Shown here piece after piece: positions 1 to 5,186 of a stretch of DNA of 5,186 nt. A program made the position numbers and the translations under genes. The first letter of the stretch is position 1. The number at the start of each line of letters is the position of its first letter. Origin of the DNA: JAZDMK01 sp043800975 (lineage in GTDB: Bacteria; Bacteroidota; Bacteroidia; Bacteroidales; JAHJDW01); contig JAZDMK010000240.1 in NCBI GenBank assembly GCA_043800975.1, positions 1 to 5,186 on the forward strand, given 5' to 3'. The notes under the pieces were generated by a model, which was given only the letters and a program-made list of their open reading frames with translations, was not told where the DNA came from and ran no database searches.

Positions 1-1478
1 TGCAGCTCTGCAATCATTGTTTCCTGCTGCTCTTCTTTTTGTTTTTGCTCTGTAATATCTTCCAGTATTCCATCACAGAAAAGCGGATTGCCTTCTTCAT
101 CAATAACTAAAACTGCAGAAACAGCAATGGTTGTAACCGTAGCATCTCTTTTTTTGATTCTGATAATTTTATTTTTAACAGAATACTTTTTCATCAGTTC
201 ATCCATAAAATCATGTCTGTCCTGACGATCATGGAATAAATCGATGATATGAATTGTGAACAGTTCTTTTTCAGTTTGGAAACCGAGCATCTCGATGGCA
301 GCCGGATTCGCTTCCACAAAGTGGCCTTTTCGATCAATTGTGGTACGAAAAACACCAATTTTAATATTATCTGTAAGGTTTTTAAATTTATTTCTGTTCA
401 GTAAAAACTCCTGTTTTTCAGAACTGATTTCTTTCACCTTAATTATATATGCCTTCTCTTTTCCAAGTATGATGCTAGATATCGAAAGTTCAGTATTGAC
501 TATATTTCCATCTTTACCCAGTAGTTTGCTTTCAAATTTTGTAACCCGATCCAATCCCTCGCTTACATCTTTGAATAATCGTATCGAGTCTGTTCCGGAT
601 TTTTCATCATCTGGCAGTAGCTTAAGAATATAAGTTGATAAGAGTTCTTCCTGCGAATATCCAAGCATATCCTGAATAATTCTGTTTGAAAAAATAATAT
701 TTCCGCCGGATACCATCAGCGTTCCTTCTGTGGCACTGTCAACAAGCATTTTATATCGCTCTCTTGACTTCTTAAGCTCTTCTTCTGCTTTGAAACGCCT
801 TTTCTCAATCCTGAAGCTCTGGAAAGTGATTGTTGCCAACAAAGCGAAAATCAGAATCGTGATGATCATAGAAATATTGAGAACACGATATTCCAGTTTT
901 TTGATTTCAACTTTTACATCCTCAACGTAAATACCGGTACCAATAATCCAACCCCAGGGCTTAAAAACCCTGACGTAAGAAAGCTTTGGAACAATTCGCG
1001 TGGAATCATCCTTCCACTGCCACATATAATCTACAAAACCCTCATCCGAAGTTTTTACAGTTTCTACAAATTCAACAAATAACTTCTTCCCGTTGGGATC
1101 CTTAAAATTTGTCAGATCCGTTCCGTTCAGGTCTTTTCTGTATGGATGCATGATCATACGGGGGTGCATATCTGTAATCCAGAAATAATCTTTGCCTTCT
1201 TCTCCGTATCTCAGGAATTCAATTCTTTTTGCAGCCTCTCTTTGAGCCTGCTCCCTAGTCATTAAACTGTCTTTTTCACTTTTTTCATATTCATTCAGAA
1301 TACTCCATGCTGAATAGGTAAGCTCACGAATCATATTTCTTTTGCGCCCCAAGATTACATCTTCAAATTCGGGTAGCAGAACAAAATAGAGTGCTATGAT
1401 AAACATACCAATCGTAAGTAGTGACGGCAGTACGATTCTTGTAAAAAACGCCCTTGTTTTAAATCCTTTGGTCGACAT
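1..1478 (-). CDS. Membrane Cache-PAS-PAS sensor, probable histidine kinase (C-terminus beyond window)
   Basis: This partial gene reads through the left edge of the window; 492 codons are visible. The start ATG (1476-1478) is the first possible one, because an in-frame TAG lies four codons upstream. No clear ribosome binding site is seen. Visible order: transmembrane helix at about residues 14-36; extracytoplasmic Cache domain at about 40-190, with the DYFWITD (97-103), MIMHP (108-112) and GTGIYVED (180s) motifs typical of single Cache 2 domains; second transmembrane helix at about 199-219; charged linker; PAS domain at about 240-352; second PAS at about 362-477 ending in DITEQK; then the start of a helical linker. 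Cache domains bind small ligands outside the membrane, and PAS domains relay or sense inside. A histidine kinase output is the most likely continuation, but a diguanylate cyclase or other output cannot be excluded because it is not in the window. It is divergent from rex. Its ligand is unknown. Confidence 0.88.
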   Translation of the reverse strand, partial: MSTKGFKTRAFFTRIVLPSLLTIGMFIIALYFVLLPEFEDVILGRKRNMIRELTYSAWSILNEYEKSEKDSLMTREQAQREAAKRIEFLRYGEEGKDYFWITDMHPRMIMHPYRKDLNGTDLTNFKDPNGKKLFVEFVETVKTSDEGFVDYMWQWKDDSTRIVPKLSYVRVFKPWGWIIGTGIYVEDVKVEIKKLEYRVLNISMIITILIFALLATITFQSFRIEKRRFKAEEELKKSRERYKMLVDSATEGTLMVSGGNIIFSNRIIQDMLGYSQEELLSTYILKLLPDDEKSGTDSIRLFKDVSEGLDRVTKFESKLLGKDGNIVNTELSISSIILGKEKAYIIKVKEISSEKQEFLLNRNKFKNLTDNIKIGVFRTTIDRKGHFVEANPAAIEMLGFQTEKELFTIHIIDLFHDRQDRHDFMDELMKKYSVKNKIIRIKKRDATVTTIAVSAVLVIDEEGNPLFCDGILEDITEQKQKEEQQETMIAEL

Positions 1479-1631
1479 ATTCTGAAGCTATATTTGTATC
1501 CCTAAAATTACAAAATGTTTATACGAATCTCCCCGACAAATGTTTGTTCTTTAAATTTTATCAGCAGAAAACTTTTAAATGTACGAAAAGTCGCAACAGA
1601 TAAAGCAAACCCTGATAATTCTTTAAAATTA

Positions 1632-1649
1632 TTGTTAAAATTTTAACAT
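1632..1649. promoter_or_regulatory. Probable Rex operator in the sensor-rex divergent spacer
   Basis: The sequence TTGTTAAAATTTTAACAT matches the known Rex-family operator form TTGTTAA-N4-TTAACAA at every defined position except the last. Its core, 1633-1648, is a perfect 16-bp palindrome. It lies upstream of a gene encoding Rex, and autoregulation is common in this family. The site ends 13 bp before the -33 element of the rex promoter and about 155 bp upstream of the divergent sensor start, so it could act on either gene. In an AT-rich spacer some palindromes arise by chance, but the TTGTTAA and TTAACA halves with the correct 4-bp spacing make that unlikely. Confidence 0.75.
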
Positions 1650-1662
1650 ATCTTGGTCGAAA

Positions 1663-1694
1663 TTGAATGAATTGTAATTTTTTTCATAATTTTG
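1663..1694 (+). promoter_or_regulatory. Bacteroidota-type promoter of rex
   Basis: A TTG at 1663-1665 is followed after 21 bp by TAATTTTG at 1687-1694, which matches the Bacteroidota -7 consensus TAnnTTTG exactly. The spacing agrees with the usual distance to the -33 TTTG element. Transcription would start near 1700, leaving a leader of roughly 15 bases before the GTG at 1716. A weaker TAATTTTT at 1675-1682 is an alternative -7 box. Confidence 0.6.
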
Positions 1695-1715
1695 TTTTAT
1701 CTCAAATATGCTTTT

Positions 1716-2366
1716 GTGAACACAATTAATAGACCTGAAATCCTTCCCGAACGTACTGTTGAAAGGCTTAGCCAATATCGACGCGTACTTCTGAAATGCC
1801 TTGCTGATAATAAATCTCATATTTTTTCACATGACCTGGCGAAACTGTTACATATCACATCTGTTCAGGTGCGCCGTGATATTATGCTGATCGGCTATCA
1901 GGGCAGCCAGCGTAAGGGTTATGACATCAAAGAGCTTACAGACCTGATTGGAAACATTATCGATTCCGAATCACCACTGAAAGTCTGTGTTGTGGGGATG
2001 GGACATCTTGGAAGAGCTATTACCACCTACTTCAAAGGAAAAAGACATAAACTCGATATCATTGCCTCCTTTGATACAAGTCCCGAAAAAACAGACCATA
2101 TCATTGCCGGTGTTTTTTGTCATCCGTATGAAAAACACAGCAGCGTTATTGCAGACATGAAAATTACAATTGCTATCCTTGCAGTGCCAGCCAAGTTTGC
2201 TGCTGATGTTGCAAAGGACCTTGTAAGCGCAGGAATTAAAAGCATTGTGAATTACAGCTCTACTGCATTAAATGTTCCCGATGGTGTATATCTTGAAGAA
2301 TATGATATGATCACTTCGCTTGAGAAGGCTGCTTATTTTGTAAAAAAGAATTCTCAAAAAGCTTAA
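1716..2366 (+). CDS. rex: Redox-sensing transcriptional repressor Rex
   Basis: Rex is a cytoplasmic homodimeric repressor that senses the NADH/NAD+ ratio. NADH binding releases it from operators, often those of fermentation and respiration genes. Counting from GTG at 1716 the protein has 216 residues, the normal family size. Residues 10-80 form the winged-helix DNA-binding domain (LPERTVERLSQYRR), with the recognition helix around TSVQVRRDI (48-56) and the wing at RKGYD (66-70). The Rossmann NAD(H) domain follows, with G94-M-G96-H-L-G99, SFD (118-120) after the second strand, AVPA (157-160) and NYSSTALNVP (179-188). A longer reading from TTG at 1692 is disfavoured because that codon lies in the -7 box and adds eight residues without family support. 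The ATG at 1708 is out of frame and meets a stop after three codons. No convincing Shine-Dalgarno sequence is seen. The stop codon overlaps the next gene by one base. Identity is secure; the exact start is less so. Confidence 0.93.
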   Translation: MNTINRPEILPERTVERLSQYRRVLLKCLADNKSHIFSHDLAKLLHITSVQVRRDIMLIGYQGSQRKGYDIKELTDLIGNIIDSESPLKVCVVGMGHLGRAITTYFKGKRHKLDIIASFDTSPEKTDHIIAGVFCHPYEKHSSVIADMKITIAILAVPAKFAADVAKDLVSAGIKSIVNYSSTALNVPDGVYLEEYDMITSLEKAAYFVKKNSQKA

Positions 2367-3304
2367 TGAATCATCCTGAATTTCTGGCCGGGGCGAAATG
2401 TTGTGTGTGTGGAAATGAAAAGCCTGAAAGATTTTCCGTTCGCTTTGAAAAAAACAACCTGCACGTCGTTGAATGTAATGAGTGCTCGTTTACTTTCATT
2501 CCTCCATTCTACCGAAAACAAATCCGGTATGAGCATTATAAGGATGAAGCCGTAACGCAGGCAATACGTTCGGGCAACAACTGGTTAAAGATTCAACGAC
2601 ATAAACTGCGTTTTAAATTAATTAAAAAATATAAAAAGAACGGTTCACTTTTCGATCTGGGCGCGGGCTGGGGACATTTCATGCTGGCCGGACAAGAACT
2701 TGGATATGATGTATACGGCATTGAGATCAGTGAGCAAAATTATCTCTACGCAAAAAACGATCTGAATCTTCCTGTCGACAAAATGGATTTCTTTGACATG
2801 ACAGAAGAAAAGAAATTCGATATCGTAACACTGTGGGACGTTCTCGAACATATTGATGATGCAAATCCATTTGTGGCCAAATGCGCGGCAGTCACTAAAT
2901 CCGGTGGCATTCTTGTATTGCAGGTTCCGCAGATTGACAGCTATATTGCGAAACGTAAAAAAGAAAAATGGCTGATGATGGGGCTCGATCATGTTAATTA
3001 TTTTTCTAAAAAAACAATTCGTCAGATTCTTTCCCAGCATGGTTTTGAAGTAATTAAAATCAAATCTTCCATAGAACTGAAATTATTTTTACTGTACTCT
3101 GTTTTCCCAAAAAAACTCAAGAAGAAAAATCCTGAATCTACACAGCCCGTTACGTCTGCTCAACGTCAGGAGTATTTCAATAAAGTAACCAAACGGCCTA
3201 TGTGGCAACTTAAAATATTTGTGTTCTTTCATAACATAGCTTACCGTATGCTTTCCTGCATGAGGATTGGTGAAGAAATGATCGTCGTAGCAAAGCGAAA
3301 GTGA
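2366..3304 (+). CDS. Class I SAM-dependent methyltransferase with N-terminal zinc-ribbon-like segment
   Basis: This 312-residue protein probably transfers a methyl group from S-adenosylmethionine; its substrate is not recognisable. Residues 12-40 carry two CxxC pairs (C12/C15 and C37/C40) that could bind zinc. The Methyltransf_23-like fold follows: SAM-binding motif I LFDLGAGWG (95-103), acidic GIE (118-120) at the end of the second strand, FDIVTLWDVLEHI (151-163) as motif IV, and the GGILVLQVPQ strand (180-189). LDHVNYFS (208-214) is typical of this subgroup. A basic, partly hydrophobic tail follows (about 230-312). Related zinc-ribbon methyltransferases often sit in sugar, polysaccharide or natural-product loci, but no such genes are visible here. 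The ATG shares its A with the last base of the rex stop TAA (a TAATG junction), so translation is probably coupled to rex and expression probably follows the rex promoter. Confidence 0.85.
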   Translation: MNHPEFLAGAKCCVCGNEKPERFSVRFEKNNLHVVECNECSFTFIPPFYRKQIRYEHYKDEAVTQAIRSGNNWLKIQRHKLRFKLIKKYKKNGSLFDLGAGWGHFMLAGQELGYDVYGIEISEQNYLYAKNDLNLPVDKMDFFDMTEEKKFDIVTLWDVLEHIDDANPFVAKCAAVTKSGGILVLQVPQIDSYIAKRKKEKWLMMGLDHVNYFSKKTIRQILSQHGFEVIKIKSSIELKLFLLYSVFPKKLKKKNPESTQPVTSAQRQEYFNKVTKRPMWQLKIFVFFHNIAYRMLSCMRIGEEMIVVAKRK

Positions 3305-3305
3305 T

Positions 3306-3394
3306 TTTTTAACATCACTTTAAATATTTTCTTTGTGAAACTTCGTGAGTTTGTGTCTTTGTGGCATTTTTAATTTAATAACGGATGTTAAAAA
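3306..3394. repeat. 11-bp inverted repeat enclosing a TTYGTG repeat array
   Basis: The arms TTTTTAACATC (3306-3316) and GATGTTAAAAA (3384-3394) are perfectly complementary and enclose 67 bp. The left arm begins one base after the methyltransferase stop codon; the right arm ends 36 bp before the radical SAM start. In RNA the arms could form a stem with a large loop. The interior holds the tandem TTYGTG units, listed separately. It could be the ends of a small non-coding element or a regulatory or transcript-end structure. A smaller hairpin, GTGAT (3301-3305) with ATCAC (3314-3318), competes with the left arm. Confidence 0.6.
3332..3365. repeat. Four tandem TTYGTG-type units
   Basis: The units are TTTGTGAAAC (3332-3341), TTCGTGAG (3342-3349), TTTGTGTC (3350-3357) and TTTGTGGC (3358-3365). 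The first has a 10-bp period and the rest 8-bp. The degenerate grammar, a constant TTYGTG core with two to four variable bases, matches that of the arrays flanking the GxxExxY gene downstream (CACATAG / TATGTG units), although the core differs by one base. No open reading frame is associated with this copy. Confidence 0.65.
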
Positions 3395-3430
3395 TGAAAA
3401 TCATTACTTTTACAGATTGAACAGAAAAAA

Positions 3431-4498
3431 ATGGGCGCGATAGGTTTTGCTTTCAGGAACTATAAAAATTCAATGCGGAAAAAGAAAAGCATCCGCACAG
3501 GTATACCATACAGTAAGCCGATGCAGATCAGCATTCAGCCAAATCTGGCCTGCAATGCGCGCTGCCTGATGTGTGACTGCTGGCACGAGAAAACAAATTA
3601 CCTTACTTCAGCCGAGCTTATCAAAACGCTGAAAGAAATGCGCGAATGGATGGGCCCCGATTTCTTTATTCAGATTGCCGGTGGCGAACCGCTCATCTTT
3701 CCCGGCATGTACGACATCTTCCGTTTTTGTGCCGACAACCAGATTATTTGCAAAATCAATACTAACGGAATCGCCTTTACAGAAAGAATTTGCCAGCGCA
3801 TTATTGATTCCGGACTGAAATATCTGACGGTGTCCATCGATAGCCATAAAGCAGAGATACACGATAAATACCGCGGTGTTCCGGGTACTTTCGAACGTGC
3901 CGAATTCGGACTGAAGTACCTGAAGAAAAACAGCAAGATGGTGCTGGGTGTATCGGTAGTTCTAATGAAAGAGAATGTTAAAGACATCCGCGAGATGACG
4001 GAATATTTTCTTTCACTGGGAGTGGATCGCGTGTTGTACCAACCGATTCGTGTGTTCACGAATGACATCCCTACCTGGAAAGATTACGAATTCTGGCCCG
4101 ATGATATAGAAGCACTACGTGATGGCATAGGCTGGCTGAAAGAAATGCATAAGGCCGACAGCCGCATCATGAATACCGAAGATCACCTTGATATGATGCT
4201 GGAATATTTTACCCATCCGGAAAGTATCATCAACAGGAAGAATTGTTATATCGGTTTCGATCAGATTACAATTAACTATAAAGGCGAAGTTTTTCTGTGC
4301 GATGCATTCGGAACCATTGGCAATATCAAAGATGGCAATGTGAAGGATATGTGGAACAGCGATAAAGCCAAGCGTGTTCGCAAAGCAATGGAAACATGTA
4401 AATTTCCGTGCACCAGCAACTGTAAAAAAGAACTAACCTTTGGACAAAAAGTTTCAAAGTTCTGGGCTTTCTATAAAGCAGGAATGTTTAAGAAATAG
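3431..4498 (+). CDS. Radical SAM protein with SPASM/Twitch-like C-terminal region
   Basis: Radical SAM enzymes use a [4Fe-4S] cluster to cleave SAM and start radical chemistry; the substrate here is unknown. The 355-residue protein shows the cluster motif C41-x3-C45-x2-C48 (CNARCLMC), with an additional C50 two residues on. It also has the GGEPL SAM-binding motif (84-88), the INTNG strand (109-113) and LTVSIDS (132-138), all typical of the family barrel. The C-terminal part has cysteines at 272, 290, 323, 327 and 331; GEVFLC (285-290) fits the GX4C element of SPASM/Twitch domains, which hold auxiliary clusters. The full seven-cysteine SPASM pattern is not evident, so a reduced or Twitch-type domain is likely. 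Residues 12-23 are strongly basic. The ATG at 3431 is preceded by an A-rich stretch and no clear Shine-Dalgarno; M15 at 3473 is an alternative start. A weak TACTTTTA (3405-3412) resembles a -7 box but lacks a matching -33. Transcription from the rex operon or a local promoter is open. No precursor peptide gene is visible beside it. Confidence 0.87.
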   Translation: MGAIGFAFRNYKNSMRKKKSIRTGIPYSKPMQISIQPNLACNARCLMCDCWHEKTNYLTSAELIKTLKEMREWMGPDFFIQIAGGEPLIFPGMYDIFRFCADNQIICKINTNGIAFTERICQRIIDSGLKYLTVSIDSHKAEIHDKYRGVPGTFERAEFGLKYLKKNSKMVLGVSVVLMKENVKDIREMTEYFLSLGVDRVLYQPIRVFTNDIPTWKDYEFWPDDIEALRDGIGWLKEMHKADSRIMNTEDHLDMMLEYFTHPESIINRKNCYIGFDQITINYKGEVFLCDAFGTIGNIKDGNVKDMWNSDKAKRVRKAMETCKFPCTSNCKKELTFGQKVSKFWAFYKAGMFKK

Positions 4499-4514
4499 TT
4501 TCTTTCCTTAAACA
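4485..4514. repeat. 8-bp inverted repeat across the radical SAM stop codon
   Basis: TGTTTAAG (4485-4492) and CTTAAACA (4507-4514) are perfect inverted copies separated by 14 bases containing the stop codon TAG (4496-4498). Part of the loop can pair further (AAA with TTT). It could be a weak transcript-end hairpin, but it is AT-rich, has no U-tract after it, and its right arm runs into the first unit of the following repeat array. It may therefore simply mark the edge of the inserted cassette. Confidence 0.35.
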
Positions 4515-4545
4515 CATAGGCACATAGAGGCACATAGAAAACATA
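4513..4545. repeat. Left array of CACATAG units
   Basis: Units are CACATAGG (4513-4520), CACATAGAGG (4521-4530), CACATAGAAA (4531-4540) and a partial ACATA (4541-4545). Periods are 8 and 10 bp. The array ends 15 bp before the GxxExxY start codon, so the gene's promoter must lie in or before it; CATATTTG (4542-4549) matches seven of eight positions of TAnnTTTG style boxes but has no clear -33 partner. Confidence 0.75.
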
Positions 4546-4560
4546 TTTGCAAACACATTT

Positions 4561-4971
4561 ATGACGATCACAAAAAAATACATTGATCAGATAAGTTTCG
4601 AAATAATCGGTGCGGCTATAGAAGTACATAAAGAACTTGGTCCGGGCTTGCTTGAAAGCATTTATCACAGATGCATGAAAGAAGAGCTTTCATCACGAAA
4701 TCTTACTTTTTTTTCTGAATTAATTACCCCCGTTCATTATAAAGGAAAAGTTCTTGAAACAGAACTCCGGTGCGACTTTCTTGTAGAAAATCTTGTTGTG
4801 GTTGAACTTAAAACTGTTGAGGCATTTGCTCCTGTTCATGAAGCTCAACTTTTATCTTACATGAGATTGCTTGAAAAACCAAAAGGAATTCTCATTAACT
4901 TTTATTGCTCAAACATTTTTAAAGAGGGTCAAAAAACAATGGTAAATGAAATTTACAAAGCATTACCTTAG
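4561..4971 (+). CDS. GxxExxY protein (PD-(D/E)XK nuclease-like family)
   Basis: This 136-residue protein has the full family signature. The N-terminal helix IIGAAIEVHKELGPG leads into the namesake motif G29-L-L-E32-S-I-Y35. A central LRCDFLVENLVVVELKTVE (69-87) supplies D72 and the E82-L-K84 pair expected of a PD-(D/E)XK active site, followed by EAQLLSYMR (94-102) with Q96. The family (TIGR04256 / PF13366) is widespread with poorly understood function; the nuclease fold is an assignment from sequence patterns, and activity is not shown. All candidate catalytic residues are present, so the gene looks intact. Length is normal for the family. The ATG at 4561 gives the standard N-terminus. The gene stands alone, framed by inverted short-period repeat arrays 15 bp upstream and 12 bp downstream, and seems by eye more AT-rich than the radical SAM gene before it. 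Confidence 0.88.
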   Translation: MTITKKYIDQISFEIIGAAIEVHKELGPGLLESIYHRCMKEELSSRNLTFFSELITPVHYKGKVLETELRCDFLVENLVVVELKTVEAFAPVHEAQLLSYMRLLEKPKGILINFYCSNIFKEGQKTMVNEIYKALP

Positions 4972-4983
4972 TCTTCCAGATAG

Positions 4984-5019
4984 TATGTGCCTTATGTTTC
5001 CTATTGTTCCTATGTGTTA
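4984..5019. repeat. Right array of four 9-bp TATGTG-type units
   Basis: The units TATGTGCCT (4984-4992), TATGTTTCC (4993-5001), TATTGTTCC (5002-5010) and TATGTGTTA (5011-5019) follow each other with an exact 9-bp period. Read on the minus strand they become ACATA-containing units like those of the left array, so the two arrays are inverted relative to each other around the GxxExxY gene. The array begins 12 bp after the stop codon and is followed by an A-rich tract. Confidence 0.75.
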
Positions 5020-5087
5020 AAAAAAAATAAAAAATGCAACAAACCCGATTCAATTTTTTCTTTAAACATCATTCGGCTTCACACTCT

Positions 5088-5186
5088 ATGAAAGGAATTC
5101 GGATTTTCTTCTTTTTCATTTTTTTATTCCTTTCATTTTTTTGTAGCGCACAGAAAAAAAGTTTTTACAATATTCCAGGAAGATCT
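5088..5186 (+). CDS. Start of an exported protein with signal peptide (C-terminus beyond window)
   Basis: Thirty-three codons are open to the right edge. The N-terminus MKGIRIFFFFIFLFLSFFCSAQ is a clear export signal: basic residues K2 and R5, a hydrophobic core from about residue 6 to 18, and a likely signal peptidase I site after C-S-A before Q22. C19 follows LSFF, so a lipoprotein site is an alternative, although the preceding residues fit a lipobox poorly. The mature part visible is only QKKSFYNIPGRS, too short to identify. An in-frame ATG at 5034 would add 18 polar residues before the signal and is less likely. No promoter of the TAnnTTTG type is obvious upstream. Confidence 0.65.
   Translation, partial: MKGIRIFFFFIFLFLSFFCSAQKKSFYNIPGRS

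Larger units (their letters stand above)
4508..5020. mobile_element. Putative repeat-bounded GxxExxY cassette
   Basis: The unit is about 513 bp. The left edge TTAAACACATAGG (4508-4520) and the right edge CCTATGTGTTAA (5009-5020) are inverted copies differing by one extra A. Inside each edge is an array of short degenerate units, CACATAG-type on the left and TATGTG-type on the right, so the whole unit is framed symmetrically. The only gene within is the GxxExxY gene. No transposase, integrase or clear target-site duplication is visible, so calling it mobile is inference from layout. Alternatives are a regulatory or nuclease-target arrangement of repeats, or simple repeat expansion on both sides. 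Confidence 0.4.

Noticed and set aside
256..930. Two plus-strand open frames (256-633 and 730-930)
   Set aside because: They lie antisense to the Cache-PAS-PAS sensor, show no recognisable domains, and the minus-strand frame is continuous with clear family motifs.
1571..1591. ACTTTT / AAAAGT inverted repeat in the divergent spacer
   Set aside because: Only 6 bp of AT-rich pairing with a 9-base loop; expected by chance in such DNA.
1714..1725. TTGTGAACACAA, an inverted repeat over the rex GTG codon, as a second Rex operator
   Set aside because: The half TTGTGAA fits a Rex half-site, but the other half is 2 bp away rather than at the 4-bp spacing with TTCACAA, so it is not a proper operator and may be chance.
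1635..1820. Minus-strand open frame of 61 codons over the rex start
   Set aside because: It is antisense to the rex N-terminus and its own stop lies in the operator; no family resemblance.
2645..3040. Minus-strand frame inside the methyltransferase gene
   Set aside because: Shadow of a gene with clear SAM-binding motifs; no independent support.
3608..4068. Two overlapping minus-strand frames inside the radical SAM gene
   Set aside because: Both are antisense to a well-supported radical SAM coding region and have no domain resemblance.
4471..4668. Minus-strand frame across the left repeat array and GxxExxY start
   Set aside because: It translates repeats and antisense of the GxxExxY N-terminus; no family features.
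4508..5020. CRISPR array
   Set aside because: The units are only 8-10 bp, degenerate and directly adjoining, with no spacers and no cas genes.

Overview
The window looks like chromosomal DNA of a Bacteroidota bacterium. It is AT-rich with A/T-rich spacers. Shine-Dalgarno sequences are largely absent before the starts. The clearest promoter matches the TTTG / TAnnTTTG form of this phylum, and the Rex protein closely resembles Bacteroidota Rex proteins. I cannot name a genus.

Region by region: (1) 1-1478, minus strand, is the N-terminal 492 residues of a membrane sensor (TM, Cache, TM, PAS, PAS), probably a histidine kinase whose catalytic part lies beyond the left edge. (2) 1479-1715 is a divergent spacer with a near-perfect Rex operator (1632-1649) and a Bacteroidota-type promoter (1663-1694). 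(3) 1716-2366, plus strand, is rex, the NADH/NAD+-sensing repressor, read here from a GTG start because the longer TTG start falls inside the promoter. (4) 2366-3304 is a class I SAM-dependent methyltransferase with an N-terminal four-cysteine zinc-ribbon-like segment; it overlaps the rex stop codon by one base. (5) 3305-3430 is a spacer with an 11-bp inverted repeat enclosing four tandem TTYGTG-type units. (6) 3431-4498 is a radical SAM protein with a SPASM/Twitch-like C-terminal cysteine region. (7) 4508-5020 is a compact cassette: a GxxExxY-family gene (PD-(D/E)XK nuclease-like fold) bracketed by short-period CACATAG / TATGTG repeats in opposite orientations. (8) 5088-5186 is the signal-peptide start of an exported protein cut by the right edge.

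How they may work together: rex probably represses itself, and possibly the divergent sensor, through the operator. The methyltransferase is translationally coupled to rex and so probably shares its redox-responsive transcript. The radical SAM gene may be read through from upstream or have its own start. The most unusual structure is the GxxExxY cassette with its inverted repeat arrays, plus a gene-less array of the same style 1.1 kb upstream. Together they suggest a small repeat-associated, possibly mobile or mobilisable, unit. That interpretation is inference and needs comparison with related genomes.
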